A stretch of DNA of 30,416 bases from a virus. Below, one piece after another: positions 20,898 through 28,337 of the stretch. Position 1 is the first letter of the stretch. Every line of letters begins with the position of its first letter. A model generated the notes under the pieces. That model saw nothing but the letters and a program-made list of their open reading frames with translations, did not search any database and was not told the DNA's origin. The translations under genes and the position numbers were made by a program. The stretch covers positions 1-30,416 of IMG/VR virus record IMGVR_UViG_3300028563_000060. One strand, written 5' to 3'.

Positions 20898-22157
20898 ATG
20901 AAACTAAAGCTTTCACATCTGGAGAACATTGTGAACAACGTACGCAACGAAAACAAGCTGTCAACGTTATTTTGTGAAGAGGTAAAACGATCGTTTGGTA
21001 GCTGCATTCGAGGCTACGTTCCAAGAGCAATCGCCGAGAGCGCGAACTACATGCTCGACATGAACGAACTCACGCACGTTGGCAAGGCGCCGAGCGTGAA
21101 GGTTTCGTTGTTCGTTGAGTGTCTGAAGCACAGCGACGAGCACGTTCGAAAGCTTGCGACTCGATTGGTGCCCGAGAAGTTTTTGGACAACATGTTGAAA
21201 GACAAGTCTCCCGCCGTCAGGGGAGCCGCTGCAGAGCGCGTCGGTATAAAGTCGCTCAAAGAAGCTTTGTCAATGTGGCCGTCAGACGATCAGATGCGCG
21301 CTACTTACTTGACGCGGTTGCTTGACGAGCCGACGCTTAAAGACGGTGACAACGAAGAGACGCTTGAACTACACGCCGACAAGCGAATTGGTGACCCAGG
21401 GAAACAACAACAATTTCCTGAATTGTCTGATCAGTGGTACGAGACACAAGCATTCAAACTTTTACAAGATTATGATGGAAACATTGAGTACTCATGGGAA
21501 CGTGGTGCTTGTAATAACTACTGCAATGCAATGAAGGCAACGAACGGCGTCGAGATCGATCGTGAGAAGCTTTATAAAAAGTTGATGGACCTAATCGAGA
21601 AGCGTGAAGACTTGGCTCTTGAAGAGGACGTGTTTCACGAACCAAGAAAAGTGTTGAATGAAATAACGGGTAGATCAGCAACAACATCATATAAAAATGT
21701 ACGACATCGTAAAGTTGAACGTGAAGAAGAAGAACAACGTGGTAAATTTGGACGAGTTTTGTCATGGGACGAAATGAAAAATGAAAACATTGACGCACTT
21801 ATTAATAGTGTGATCATAAAAGAAAGTGATGATTGGGACAACGTTGAAACACCTGAACAGCAACAAGATCGTTGGACAAAAATTGCTGAGCAACCTGAAA
21901 ATAAACCTTTCATCGACGCGATCAAAAACGCAGGAGACCTAAAAGAACTCGCTCGCGCAAAGCGAAGCCTGCAAAAGGCTGACGACAACGGTGAAATAAA
22001 CATGCCTGCAGGCGTGTGGATGAAGTATTACGATGAACGCAAAGACGAACTAAAAGCAATGAACGAAAAGCCAATGTCTTCCGCGGACTCACGTATGGAC
22101 CGCTTATTGCGAACACGAGACAGTTCAGGGAAAGCCACGCCAAGGAAATTCCAATGA
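20898..22157 (+). CDS. Large protein with shared N-terminal peptide and HEAT-like repeats
   Basis: A 419-residue protein starting MKLKLSHLENIVNNVRNE, the same N-terminal pattern as four other proteins here. Residues 55-140 hold HEAT-like units (EHVRKLATRLVPEKFLDNML, then SPAVRGAAAERVG), related to the protein at 16845. The rest is helical and charged, with QQQDRWTKIAEQPENKPFID near 310 and a basic tail (SRMDRLLRTRDSSGKATPRK). No enzyme motif is visible. Size, charge and the N-terminal peptide suit an internal virion protein, but this is inference. A TATATT lies 11 nt before the ATG and no Shine-Dalgarno is seen. The stop overlaps the Dps-like gene (AATGA). Confidence 0.68.
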   Translation: MKLKLSHLENIVNNVRNENKLSTLFCEEVKRSFGSCIRGYVPRAIAESANYMLDMNELTHVGKAPSVKVSLFVECLKHSDEHVRKLATRLVPEKFLDNMLKDKSPAVRGAAAERVGIKSLKEALSMWPSDDQMRATYLTRLLDEPTLKDGDNEETLELHADKRIGDPGKQQQFPELSDQWYETQAFKLLQDYDGNIEYSWERGACNNYCNAMKATNGVEIDREKLYKKLMDLIEKREDLALEEDVFHEPRKVLNEITGRSATTSYKNVRHRKVEREEEEQRGKFGRVLSWDEMKNENIDALINSVIIKESDDWDNVETPEQQQDRWTKIAEQPENKPFIDAIKNAGDLKELARAKRSLQKADDNGEINMPAGVWMKYYDERKDELKAMNEKPMSSADSRMDRLLRTRDSSGKATPRKFQ

Positions 22158-22801
22158 ATGACGAATGCACAATACAAACGCAACGCATGCTCACTGAGTG
22201 GGAAGACGTGAGCAGGCCTGAACTTTCAGTGTTGCTCACTTGGCTACGTGCACTCTACTTCACGCACCAGACACATCATTGGATCAGCAAAGGTGATAGT
22301 TTTTTCGGAAATCACCTGCTTTTTCAGAGAATTTATGAAGAAGTGTTGCCTGAAATTGATGCAGTCGCAGAAAAGAGCGTTGGACTCGGCGACGAAAACA
22401 ACGTAGACTTGCACAAGCAACTTGGCACTGCGCTTGAAATCGTATTCAGCAACTCGAGCGTCAACGTAATTCCTTCTCCTGACGACCTTGCAAAGAAGTC
22501 GCTGAAGCTTGAGCTCGAATTCCTGTGTGCGTGCGAAGTGCTTCGAAAATCAATGAAGACAAATGGCACTTTGACGACGGGAATCGATAATCTTGTGGCT
22601 AGTGTGTGTGATCTACATGAATCTCATGTGTATTTGTTGAAGGCCGCTTGTGGTGGAAATGTCATGCAACCACACGTAGATGACGTGCAAGTTGAGCACG
22701 AAAAGGCTGTGAATCCACGCCTCATCACGTTTGATGACATTGGAATGCCCGAACGCATGAACGACGAGTGGAAGTCAGCAAATAATTACTACGTGAAATG
22801 A
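22154..22801 (+). CDS. Dps/ferritin-like protein
   Basis: A 215-residue protein with the Dps fingerprint QTHHWISKGDSFFGNHLLFQ and then EIDAVAEKSVGLG. Aligned to E. coli Dps, the ferroxidase ligands His51, His63, Asp78 and Glu82 match His42, His54, Asp69 and Glu73, but the Asp67 position is Gln58, so iron oxidation may be weakened. Dps proteins bind iron and protect DNA from oxidants; phage versions are known but their job is unclear. The chain is about 45 residues longer than usual, with an extra C-terminal arm (VNPRLITFDDIGMPERMNDE). The ATG overlaps the upstream stop and has AGGA as ribosome site. Confidence 0.78.
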   Translation: MNDECTIQTQRMLTEWEDVSRPELSVLLTWLRALYFTHQTHHWISKGDSFFGNHLLFQRIYEEVLPEIDAVAEKSVGLGDENNVDLHKQLGTALEIVFSNSSVNVIPSPDDLAKKSLKLELEFLCACEVLRKSMKTNGTLTTGIDNLVASVCDLHESHVYLLKAACGGNVMQPHVDDVQVEHEKAVNPRLITFDDIGMPERMNDEWKSANNYYVK

Positions 22802-22852
22802 TATTTTTTGTTTTCATTTTTTACTGTCGGTGAAACGATATGTAATAAGACA

Positions 22853-23347
22853 ATGAACAATCTTTACGATCGCATTTCAACCGCCATAAATGATTTCCGA
22901 GCCGGAAGAATAACGCTTGAACAATATTCGGCTGTTGTTGCAGGCACTGCACCTGCGCAAGAAGAAGTAATAAGTCATAAACCCATCGAACAAATCGTCA
23001 ACGTTGTGACAGCATCAATTGAAACACCCGCTCCTCCGATTGTGCAACAACCAATCAATCCTCCCACGACTGCCATTGTAAAAGTTGTTGAACAAGCCGT
23101 GCCCGTTGAACTTCCAATGCAAGAAGTCACAAGTACGGGAGCTAATGAACACAAAAATCATAAGCACATGACGTTCTTCAAGGCATGGGATCACATGAAA
23201 GCGGGCAAAGTCATATACAATGACAAGCGATTGTTGATTGGATATCGCCTAAACAACGTGATTGAGTGGCAAGTCAACGGTGAATGGGTTGTTTGTCCCA
23301 TTACAGTTTCAGAAGCAGTCGCAACCGATTGGTATGTAGAAAAGTGA
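22853..23347 (+). CDS. Protein with C-terminal Tad2/DUF2829-like domain
   Basis: A 164-residue protein. Residues 1-30 form a helix (LYDRISTAINDFRAGRITLE); 35-100 are a Pro/Val-rich linker. Residues 105-164 read MTFFKAWDHMKAGKVIY ... VNGEWVVCPI ... SEAVATDWYVEK, which follows the DUF2829/Tad2 plan (F-eAl--lk-Gk-v at the start, an A-x-DW-v at the end). Tad2 proteins sequester the signalling molecules of the Thoeris defence system. The usual basic R-x-x-W after the Gly-Lys is not clear here, so the match is partial. I start at ATG 22853 (an upstream TTG frame would add 15 residues); TGTAAT lies 6 nt upstream. Confidence 0.5.
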   Translation: MNNLYDRISTAINDFRAGRITLEQYSAVVAGTAPAQEEVISHKPIEQIVNVVTASIETPAPPIVQQPINPPTTAIVKVVEQAVPVELPMQEVTSTGANEHKNHKHMTFFKAWDHMKAGKVIYNDKRLLIGYRLNNVIEWQVNGEWVVCPITVSEAVATDWYVEK

Positions 23348-23351
23348 TGCG

Positions 23352-23546
23352 TTAACTACGCTCTTCACTTAGCTCATCGTACAGTTCAACGTCACCCATC
23401 TTTTCATGAGCTTTTTTCGCATCTTCTCTCTCAAACGTGTGCGAAAAATTGCAGTCAGGGCAATAAACAACCTCTTCGGGATTTTCAACAGTCGCGAATT
23501 TTTCAAGAAGCAGTTCATAGATTCGCATTTCAACAAGTTTGCTCAT
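23352..23546 (-). CDS. Small hypothetical protein
   Basis: A 64-residue acidic protein starting MSKLVEMRIYELLLEKFATV with a single CPDC and a nearby His (NFSHTFERED), perhaps half a zinc knuckle that needs a dimer. Not recognised. It is convergent with the Tad2-like gene (4-bp gap) and divergent from the phosphoesterase gene. The AT-rich upstream (TGTATA, 16 nt, TTATAT) ends 3 nt before the ATG, closer than in the other units, and no Shine-Dalgarno is seen. Confidence 0.62.
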   Translation of the reverse strand: MSKLVEMRIYELLLEKFATVENPEEVVYCPDCNFSHTFEREDAKKAHEKMGDVELYDELSEERS

Positions 23547-23586
23547 AACATATAAATATTCACAACATTAGTATACAATTTTAATA

Positions 23587-24219
23587 ATGACTTTGTTCCT
23601 AAGCAGCGATCACCACTATTTTCATCGCAATATAATTTCATTTTGCTCCCGCCCATTCACGTCTATTGAACACATGAATGACGAACTTGTGTCACGTTGG
23701 AACGCGCGCGTCAAATCTAACGACTGCGTTTTATACTTGGGTGACGTCACGCTCATAAACTATCACAAAGACGCGTTGTGTGAAAAGCGCCCTGATTTCG
23801 TTGAGCTCATCAAAAGTCTGAACGGGAGAATAATTTTAATTCCTGGTAATCACGACGACAAGCGAATGTTTTCGTTCTATGAAGATTGCGGGTGGCACGT
23901 CGTCAGAAACAAATTACATTCCGGTAAACAGAAAACGATGTACGGCTTCATTTTAAATGACGTAATGTTTTGTCACAATTATAATGCAGCCGTGATGAGC
24001 GACAATGCCGGAAAAGTTGTCGTACACGGACACGCGCATGGAGCTCGACAACACAACGAAGGCGATCCACGAACTTACATCGACGTTGGCGTTGACTGTT
24101 GGAATTATACTCCCGTCGAGGTGTCTAACGTGTTGGACGAACAACGTGCAAAGCTCATTGAAGAACATGTCAAGACACTATACCATAATCAAGAAGTACT
24201 AACTCGCCCGACGTATTAA
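23587..24219 (+). CDS. Calcineurin-like metallophosphoesterase, YfcE-like short form
   Basis: A 210-residue hydrolase with Asp8/His10 in SSDHHYFHRNII, YLGDVT near 51-56, GNHDD near 94, FCHN and GHAHG, and a closing DVGVDCWNYTPVE. The SSDHHFxHxNI start and VD-WNY-P end mark a phage/bacterial phosphoesterase subfamily different from the enzyme at 4666. The substrate is unknown. TATACA lies 9 nt before the ATG, without a Shine-Dalgarno. The 3' end overlaps the convergent gene at 24170 by 50 bp, so the two messages could form a duplex. Confidence 0.88.
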   Translation: MTLFLSSDHHYFHRNIISFCSRPFTSIEHMNDELVSRWNARVKSNDCVLYLGDVTLINYHKDALCEKRPDFVELIKSLNGRIILIPGNHDDKRMFSFYEDCGWHVVRNKLHSGKQKTMYGFILNDVMFCHNYNAAVMSDNAGKVVVHGHAHGARQHNEGDPRTYIDVGVDCWNYTPVEVSNVLDEQRAKLIEEHVKTLYHNQEVLTRPTY

Positions 24220-24811
24220 GACCCCATTGACGATGGGTAACCAGATCGCCCACATCTATGCGAGTTTCATGTTCAAAACGTTCTAATAACTTTAAAAACC
24301 ACCCTCTGTTTTTGCCGCGATATTTGTGATGTTTTGTATCATTTTGTACAAACACTGTGCGTTTGTTAATGTCATAATCACACATGTCTTCAAGCTCATC
24401 TTCGTTAAAACCGATTATGTTTTCAAATTGTTTTTTATTGACTGGATTTACGAGTTCGCTCACTAACCACGCATATGCATCATCGACACGTAAAACTTTT
24501 GTAATATGCGAAGAAATAGACGTTGTTGAAAGTTGAGAATACGTTAGATATTCTATCTTGTTTTGTTCAACGCCTTGTTGTGAATTTGCAATCTTCAACG
24601 CCGATTTTGATGTCAACGTAAACACGTCTCTTGACGAACTTCCAAGAAGTTGAAGACGATCTGATGCGTATTCACGTGCTTTTTTGTTTTGTATTCCAAA
24701 ACAATTTGTCGACACATCATCAGTGATTAATTTTACAAATTCATTCCAACGAAACGCATCATTCGTTTCTTGTCGTATGCGTTCACGAAGTTGTTTGATC
24801 GTAACAATCAC
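24170..24811 (-). CDS. Protein with shared N-terminal peptide and kinase-like DYG tail
   Basis: A 213-residue protein if read from the GTG at 24811, starting MIVTIKQLRERIRQETND, which puts the shared N-terminal motif at residue 1; an ATG nine codons upstream (24838) is the alternative. The middle has no motif I know. The C-terminus THRQWGLNTSGELVLLDYG resembles the catalytic-loop to DFG stretch of kinase-fold proteins (H-x3-N, then a hydrophobic strand and D-Y-G), but without a visible glycine-rich loop or the upstream Lys and Glu. A degenerate kinase-like or ATP-binding fold is possible. The last 50 bp overlap the phosphoesterase gene on the other strand. Confidence 0.6.
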   Translation of the reverse strand: MIVTIKQLRERIRQETNDAFRWNEFVKLITDDVSTNCFGIQNKKAREYASDRLQLLGSSSRDVFTLTSKSALKIANSQQGVEQNKIEYLTYSQLSTTSISSHITKVLRVDDAYAWLVSELVNPVNKKQFENIIGFNEDELEDMCDYDINKRTVFVQNDTKHHKYRGKNRGWFLKLLERFEHETRIDVGDLVTHRQWGLNTSGELVLLDYGIVS

Positions 24812-24926
24812 AAAATAAATATCTTTGTCTTCACACATTGATATGAAACACGTGAATTCTCTCGTTCAATCGAGATAATTTTTTAAACAATCAATTGGTA
24901 ATCATACACTCACGTTGTGATGAGCG

Positions 24927-25601
24927 TCATGATTGACGAGCTCTCGCCTCCTCAACGATTTTCTTCGTTGCCGAACTTCCCACTCGTGTCGCACCTGCGT
25001 TCAAAAACATCTCGACTTGTTCAAGCGTCTTGATGCCTCCTGACGCCTTCACTTGACACTTTGAACCCTCACACCACTTTGTCATGAGCTCAACGTCATA
25101 CAGCGTTGCACCGTGTGAAGCAAATCCCGTTGACGTCTTCACAAAGTCAGCGTTCGTCTTCACGGCCAATTGACATAGCATTTGAATGTAATCACCGGTG
25201 TTGCACGTCTCAAAGATCACCTTGACGATGCCGCTACGAGCGTGAACGGCGTTGTGTAAGCGTTCCATTTCACAAGCCACAGCGTACCAATCACCGTTGA
25301 GCACGTTCGACGTGTTGATGACGTAGTCAATTTCGTCAGCGCCGTGATCTAACGCTAACGTCGCTTCGTACTCTTTTGTGTGCAAACACGAGTTGCCATG
25401 TGGAAATCCAACGACGCTTGCGAGCTTCACGCAATCACCCACATAGCGCTTTGCTGCTTGCACGTCGCATGGCTTCACGCACGCTGACGCCACCTCGAAC
25501 GTGACTGCAACGTCGAGTCCATCCTCAAGCTCCTGTTGCGTCAAGTGAGGAGCGAGAATTGCGTGATCAATCGTTGACGCTATTTGTTCAGATGTTCGCA
25601 T
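24927..25601 (-). CDS. deoC: Deoxyribose-phosphate aldolase
   Basis: Splits 2-deoxyribose 5-phosphate into glyceraldehyde 3-phosphate and acetaldehyde in deoxynucleoside breakdown. The 224-residue protein has the DeoC residues: Asp92 in DEIDYVIN, Schiff-base Lys155 in DFVKTSTGF, and Lys185 in VKASGGIKT; IDHAILAP at the start and FPHGNSCLHTK also match. It could turn host deoxynucleosides into carbon or energy. The ATG has AAGGAT as ribosome site and overlaps the end of the HAD gene by 14 bp. It is last in a four-gene unit (beta-helix protein, MazG, HAD, DeoC). An ACGCTCA/TGAGTGT hairpin follows the stop. Confidence 0.93.
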   Translation of the reverse strand: MRTSEQIASTIDHAILAPHLTQQELEDGLDVAVTFEVASACVKPCDVQAAKRYVGDCVKLASVVGFPHGNSCLHTKEYEATLALDHGADEIDYVINTSNVLNGDWYAVACEMERLHNAVHARSGIVKVIFETCNTGDYIQMLCQLAVKTNADFVKTSTGFASHGATLYDVELMTKWCEGSKCQVKASGGIKTLEQVEMFLNAGATRVGSSATKKIVEEARARQS

Positions 25602-26139
25602 TTTCTTTATCCTTATTCAACACTGCAATCGCTCTTTTGACATCGTACGGTGTGAGCCCGTATTTCGCTGACGTCTGCACTAAGTTGCCACGCAGCGTTC
25701 CCATGTCATCATCGTCGTCGAGTATGACAAACGTAATGTCTTCGCCAGGAAGTAGCATTGCGTCGTACATCCACTCGCTTATTTCTTCCCCACGAATGGC
25801 GCCACACAATTCCGGAGTCATTGACGTGACTTCGCCAACAAATCCATGATACTCTAACGCGTCTATCAAGTCGTCAACGTTTCTTCCCAGGCGCCACGAA
25901 GACGATATGACGACTTTTGCACCTGTCTTCTCAATTATTTGGTTCAGCAATATGACTTTTGTGCGATCAATCATGCGCAAGTCGCTAACATCGACGTTTG
26001 AACTTGCGTGTTCACACCTAAACTTGTGCTCCCGTTGTGTCAACGGCCCTTCGAACCATCCTTCACGCTCCAAAAATGGAGTTGAGTTCAACACACCATC
26101 AAAATCAAGAAAAATTATCTTCGTTGTCAATATGTACAC
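25588..26139 (-). CDS. HAD-superfamily phosphatase
   Basis: A 183-residue hydrolase with motif I LDFDGVL (nucleophile Asp12, general acid Asp14), motif II VVISSSWR and an acidic motif FVILDDDDDM. It belongs to the short HAD group in which SSSWR follows motif I, found in phages and in nucleic-acid or nucleotide phosphatases; the substrate cannot be set. The start GTG at 26139 follows the MazG stop directly (TAAGTG), with AAGAAG upstream. Overlap with deoC suggests joint expression; a nucleotide-salvage role fits the neighbours. Confidence 0.82.
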   Translation of the reverse strand: MYILTTKIIFLDFDGVLNSTPFLEREGWFEGPLTQREHKFRCEHASSNVDVSDLRMIDRTKVILLNQIIEKTGAKVVISSSWRLGRNVDDLIDALEYHGFVGEVTSMTPELCGAIRGEEISEWMYDAMLLPGEDITFVILDDDDDMGTLRGNLVQTSAKYGLTPYDVKRAIAVLNKDKENANI

Positions 26140-26610
26140 TTAACACTTCTTTCCGTGCATGTGAGGGCGGGAAACGTTATACGCGTGTTTGACGTTCACT
26201 GCTCTTTCGAGATCAACGTTCATCGCCTTTGCGTCGTCAACGAGTCTAAGAAATATGTCAGCGAACTCCTCTTCAACACACGTCAACGCAGGCAAGCCCA
26301 ATGCCTTCAATTTTTCGCTCTTGTCACAAGGCTCAAATAACTTTCCTGCTCGATAAGCTTCCCACACTTCACTGATTTCAGTGTGCAAATTCATCATCCA
26401 CACGGCGAGATTTTCTTGCAGCGACTTGTTTTGATCGTCGTCGTGAAAGCCATGTTCTACGCAATTTTGATAGTTACGAGACGCCCACGCATTAATCGAG
26501 TTATCGTACACGTTGTGATACGCATGTGTACAGTAGCGCAGGCTACCTAAAATCCATGCGGGTAATCGCTTTTCAGGAGTCGTTGAGCCACATTGTTGAC
26601 ACTTTATCAT
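26140..26610 (-). CDS. MazG-like nucleotide pyrophosphohydrolase
   Basis: A 156-residue protein with the MazG-fold acidic residues NLHTEISEVWEAYRAG (Glu78, Glu81) and CVEEEFADIFLRLVDDA (Glu114, Glu115, Asp118), which bind magnesium. Such enzymes hydrolyse NTPs, dNTPs or (p)ppGpp; phage MazG may change the host alarmone or nucleotide pool. The start adds a CQQCG zinc-like pair and an aromatic region. The ATG overlaps the upstream stop (AAATGA) with GAGG as ribosome site. It lies between the secreted beta-helix gene and the HAD gene. Confidence 0.83.
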   Translation of the reverse strand: MIKCQQCGSTTPEKRLPAWILGSLRYCTHAYHNVYDNSINAWASRNYQNCVEHGFHDDDQNKSLQENLAVWMMNLHTEISEVWEAYRAGKLFEPCDKSEKLKALGLPALTCVEEEFADIFLRLVDDAKAMNVDLERAVNVKHAYNVSRPHMHGKKC

Positions 26611-27116
26611 TTTACCTCACCTTGATAATATACACCTGTCGTTATCACGTTCAAAATGTTGGTGCAAAAATAGACGGTGCCAAAGATCAACGTGCCGCCT
26701 GCGATTTGGCTGCTACAACCCACATATGCATTTCCGCTCACGCTGACGTGGCCTCCGACTCGAGCGTTCCCATAGACGTTAGACTTCCCGAACACCTTTG
26801 CGTGCTCCATGATCTGTGCATCATCGTACAATCGAGCGTCACCGTAGACTTCAGCATGGCCCTTGACGTACACTCGTTGGAATATCTTCGCGTTCCCATA
26901 CACCACGGCGGTTCGCTCGACATATGCAGTGGGTGCAACGGCCGCAGTGTCAGCAACCCACCCACCGAGCGTGTCATCGTTGTTCAAGTGTCGACGTGCG
27001 CAGACTGCACCATTGCCATCTCCGAAATCATGTTTTAGAGCACAGTCGTCCGCAAACGACGTTGACGAAAGTGCCGCCGCGGTGATGAGACTTGTTACGA
27101 GTGATGTGAACTTCAT
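26607..27116 (-). CDS. Secreted beta-helix (YdcK-like) protein
   Basis: A 169-residue protein with a Sec signal peptide (MKFTSLVTSLITAAALSSTS, likely cut after SFA near residue 22) followed by HDFGDGNGAV and a long run of six-residue repeats of the type AKVFGKSNVYGNARVGGHVS, typical of a left-handed beta-helix. It is the complete, exported relative of the two short copies at 7970 and 8253. The end has cysteines (VGCSSQ, YFCTN) that may form disulfides outside the cytoplasm. Phages rarely secrete such proteins; envelope change or exclusion of other phages are possible roles. The start is set by AGAGG before ATG 27116. It heads the MazG-HAD-DeoC unit. Confidence 0.8.
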   Translation of the reverse strand: MKFTSLVTSLITAAALSSTSFADDCALKHDFGDGNGAVCARRHLNNDDTLGGWVADTAAVAPTAYVERTAVVYGNAKIFQRVYVKGHAEVYGDARLYDDAQIMEHAKVFGKSNVYGNARVGGHVSVSGNAYVGCSSQIAGGTLIFGTVYFCTNILNVITTGVYYQGEVK

Positions 27117-27145
27117 AATATAACCTCTTTCTTAGACTGAATTTC

Positions 27146-28210
27146 TTATCCCGCGAGGGGACAAGGATCAAGAGTTGTCTTTGATTGACATTGCTCTTTG
27201 AGGACTTCAGACGGCCTCTTTACAAGATCTCTTTTCTCTTGCAAACTGATCACTTCAGGCGCCACAGCAATGTTAAATGCTGCATTCACATCTGCGTGAT
27301 CAACGTGTTCACAGTGTGTGCACTTGAACACCTTTCCTTTGCGATTGTCTTTGTCGACGTGACCGCATCGGGAGCACTTCTGCGAAGTCCATTTCGGATC
27401 AATCACTTGAAGCTCAACGCCCCACTTTTTGGCCTTGTATTCGATCATTGTTTTGAACATGAAGAATGGCCAAGAGTTTAAGACGAAATTGCTCTGCTTT
27501 TTAAATTTTACCGTGCATCGCTTTCGAATGCCTTTTAGATTTTCGATTTTTATTCCTGTGTTGTTTTCCTTCGCTTCTTTGACGATTGAAGTCGTGAGCT
27601 TGTGTAAGACGTCGACTGTCTTTCGATGCTCACGGTTTGCTATCTTTTTGACTTCTTTAAACATTCCACGACGTTGTAAGCGTTTTCTGATTGCACGATA
27701 TTTTTTCTTGATATGAGGAACTTGTTTTCCGAGCTTTTTCACTTTGCCCGTTGAATGATTTGCAACAACAATTGAATGTGAAGTCGAGTTCAAATCAATA
27801 CCAACGAAATTCTGTGACTTCATCACTTCAACATCAGGAATTGTGACTTGAACGCATGCCCAAACTTTGTCAAGTTCAATCTGATTTACCTTTGTGAAGT
27901 CTGTGCGAAACCAAAAATTGAAAGAACTTTTAAGACAAGGAAGTCGAATTGTTTTGTTCTTGAGATCAACTTTGACATTCTGTCCAGGAATGGTTAGTTT
28001 GACTTTCTTTGGATTAACTTTCTTGATCGTTTTACTTTTTCCATACTTTCTGATGATTTGATTTGCAATCTCAGATTTTAATCCAAATTGCTTGACAGAC
28101 TTTGTTGAACAAGAACCGTATTCAAAAGCAAACTGTGCAACCTTGACTGCGTTTTCAAAAAGAGAATGATCAAGTTGCAACTTGTGTTTGACTTTAAACG
28201 TTAGGATCAC
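27146..28210 (-). CDS. tnpB: TnpB RNA-guided nuclease no. 2
   Basis: A 354-residue TnpB of a different subgroup from the one at 15502. The RuvC triad is intact: Asp139 in FVGIDLNSTSHSIVV, Glu223 in GIKIENLKGIR, Asp307 in DHADVNAAFNIA. The zinc finger is CSRCGH (279, 282) and CTHCEH (297, 300). The N-terminus (MILTFKVKHKLQLDHSLFEN) is the WED-like part. The start is GTG 28210, preceded by an 18-bp palindrome and AATATT. The stop lies inside the right-end hairpin, so the omega RNA would end just past the gene, with the guide taken from the flank near 27110-27145. An active nuclease is likely from the residues. Confidence 0.92.
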   Translation of the reverse strand: MILTFKVKHKLQLDHSLFENAVKVAQFAFEYGSCSTKSVKQFGLKSEIANQIIRKYGKSKTIKKVNPKKVKLTIPGQNVKVDLKNKTIRLPCLKSSFNFWFRTDFTKVNQIELDKVWACVQVTIPDVEVMKSQNFVGIDLNSTSHSIVVANHSTGKVKKLGKQVPHIKKKYRAIRKRLQRRGMFKEVKKIANREHRKTVDVLHKLTTSIVKEAKENNTGIKIENLKGIRKRCTVKFKKQSNFVLNSWPFFMFKTMIEYKAKKWGVELQVIDPKWTSQKCSRCGHVDKDNRKGKVFKCTHCEHVDHADVNAAFNIAVAPEVISLQEKRDLVKRPSEVLKEQCQSKTTLDPCPLAG

Positions 28211-28221
28211 TTGTTTAATAT

Positions 28222-28239
28222 TTAATCAATATTGATTAA
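28222..28239. repeat. 18-bp perfect palindrome before tnpB
   Basis: TTAATCAAT joined to ATTGATTAA is fully self-complementary and lies 12 bp before the GTG start of tnpB no. 2. It could be an operator for a dimeric regulator or part of the left end of the element. Confidence 0.6.
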
Positions 28240-28337
28240 TTTGTACAACAATTCATGTCATCCCACGAGGGGATAACCTTTCTTGTCAAAGAGAACGTAA
28301 ATTACATTATGAGTTTCAATTTGTATAAAGAGAATAA

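Larger units (their letters stand above)
27146..28280 (-). mobile_element. IS200/IS605-family (IS1341-like) element, tnpB only
   Basis: The element carries one tnpB (27146-28210). Similar small hairpins lie at both ends in the same orientation: TCCCGCGAGGGGA (27149-27161) overlapping the tnpB stop, and TCCCACGAGGGGA (28261-28273) upstream, with 12 of 13 bases identical. Subterminal hairpins in direct orientation are how IS200/IS605 ends look. Exact cleavage sites are not fixed by the sequence, and no tnpA is present, so movement needs a TnpA supplied from elsewhere. Confidence 0.7.

Noticed and set aside
14183-23560. TATAAATA sites like T4 late promoters (near 14184 and 23551)
   Set aside because: They match T4 late promoters by sequence, but the site at 14184 points away from the gene it would serve and the other lies 30 bp before a gene with a different TATACA box. 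AT-rich gaps give such matches by chance.
24839-24926. TCTCG/CGAGA hairpin with T-run as terminator on the plus strand
   Set aside because: The stem is only 5 bp and the nearest plus-strand gene ends over 600 bp upstream behind an opposing gene, so a working terminator is doubtful.
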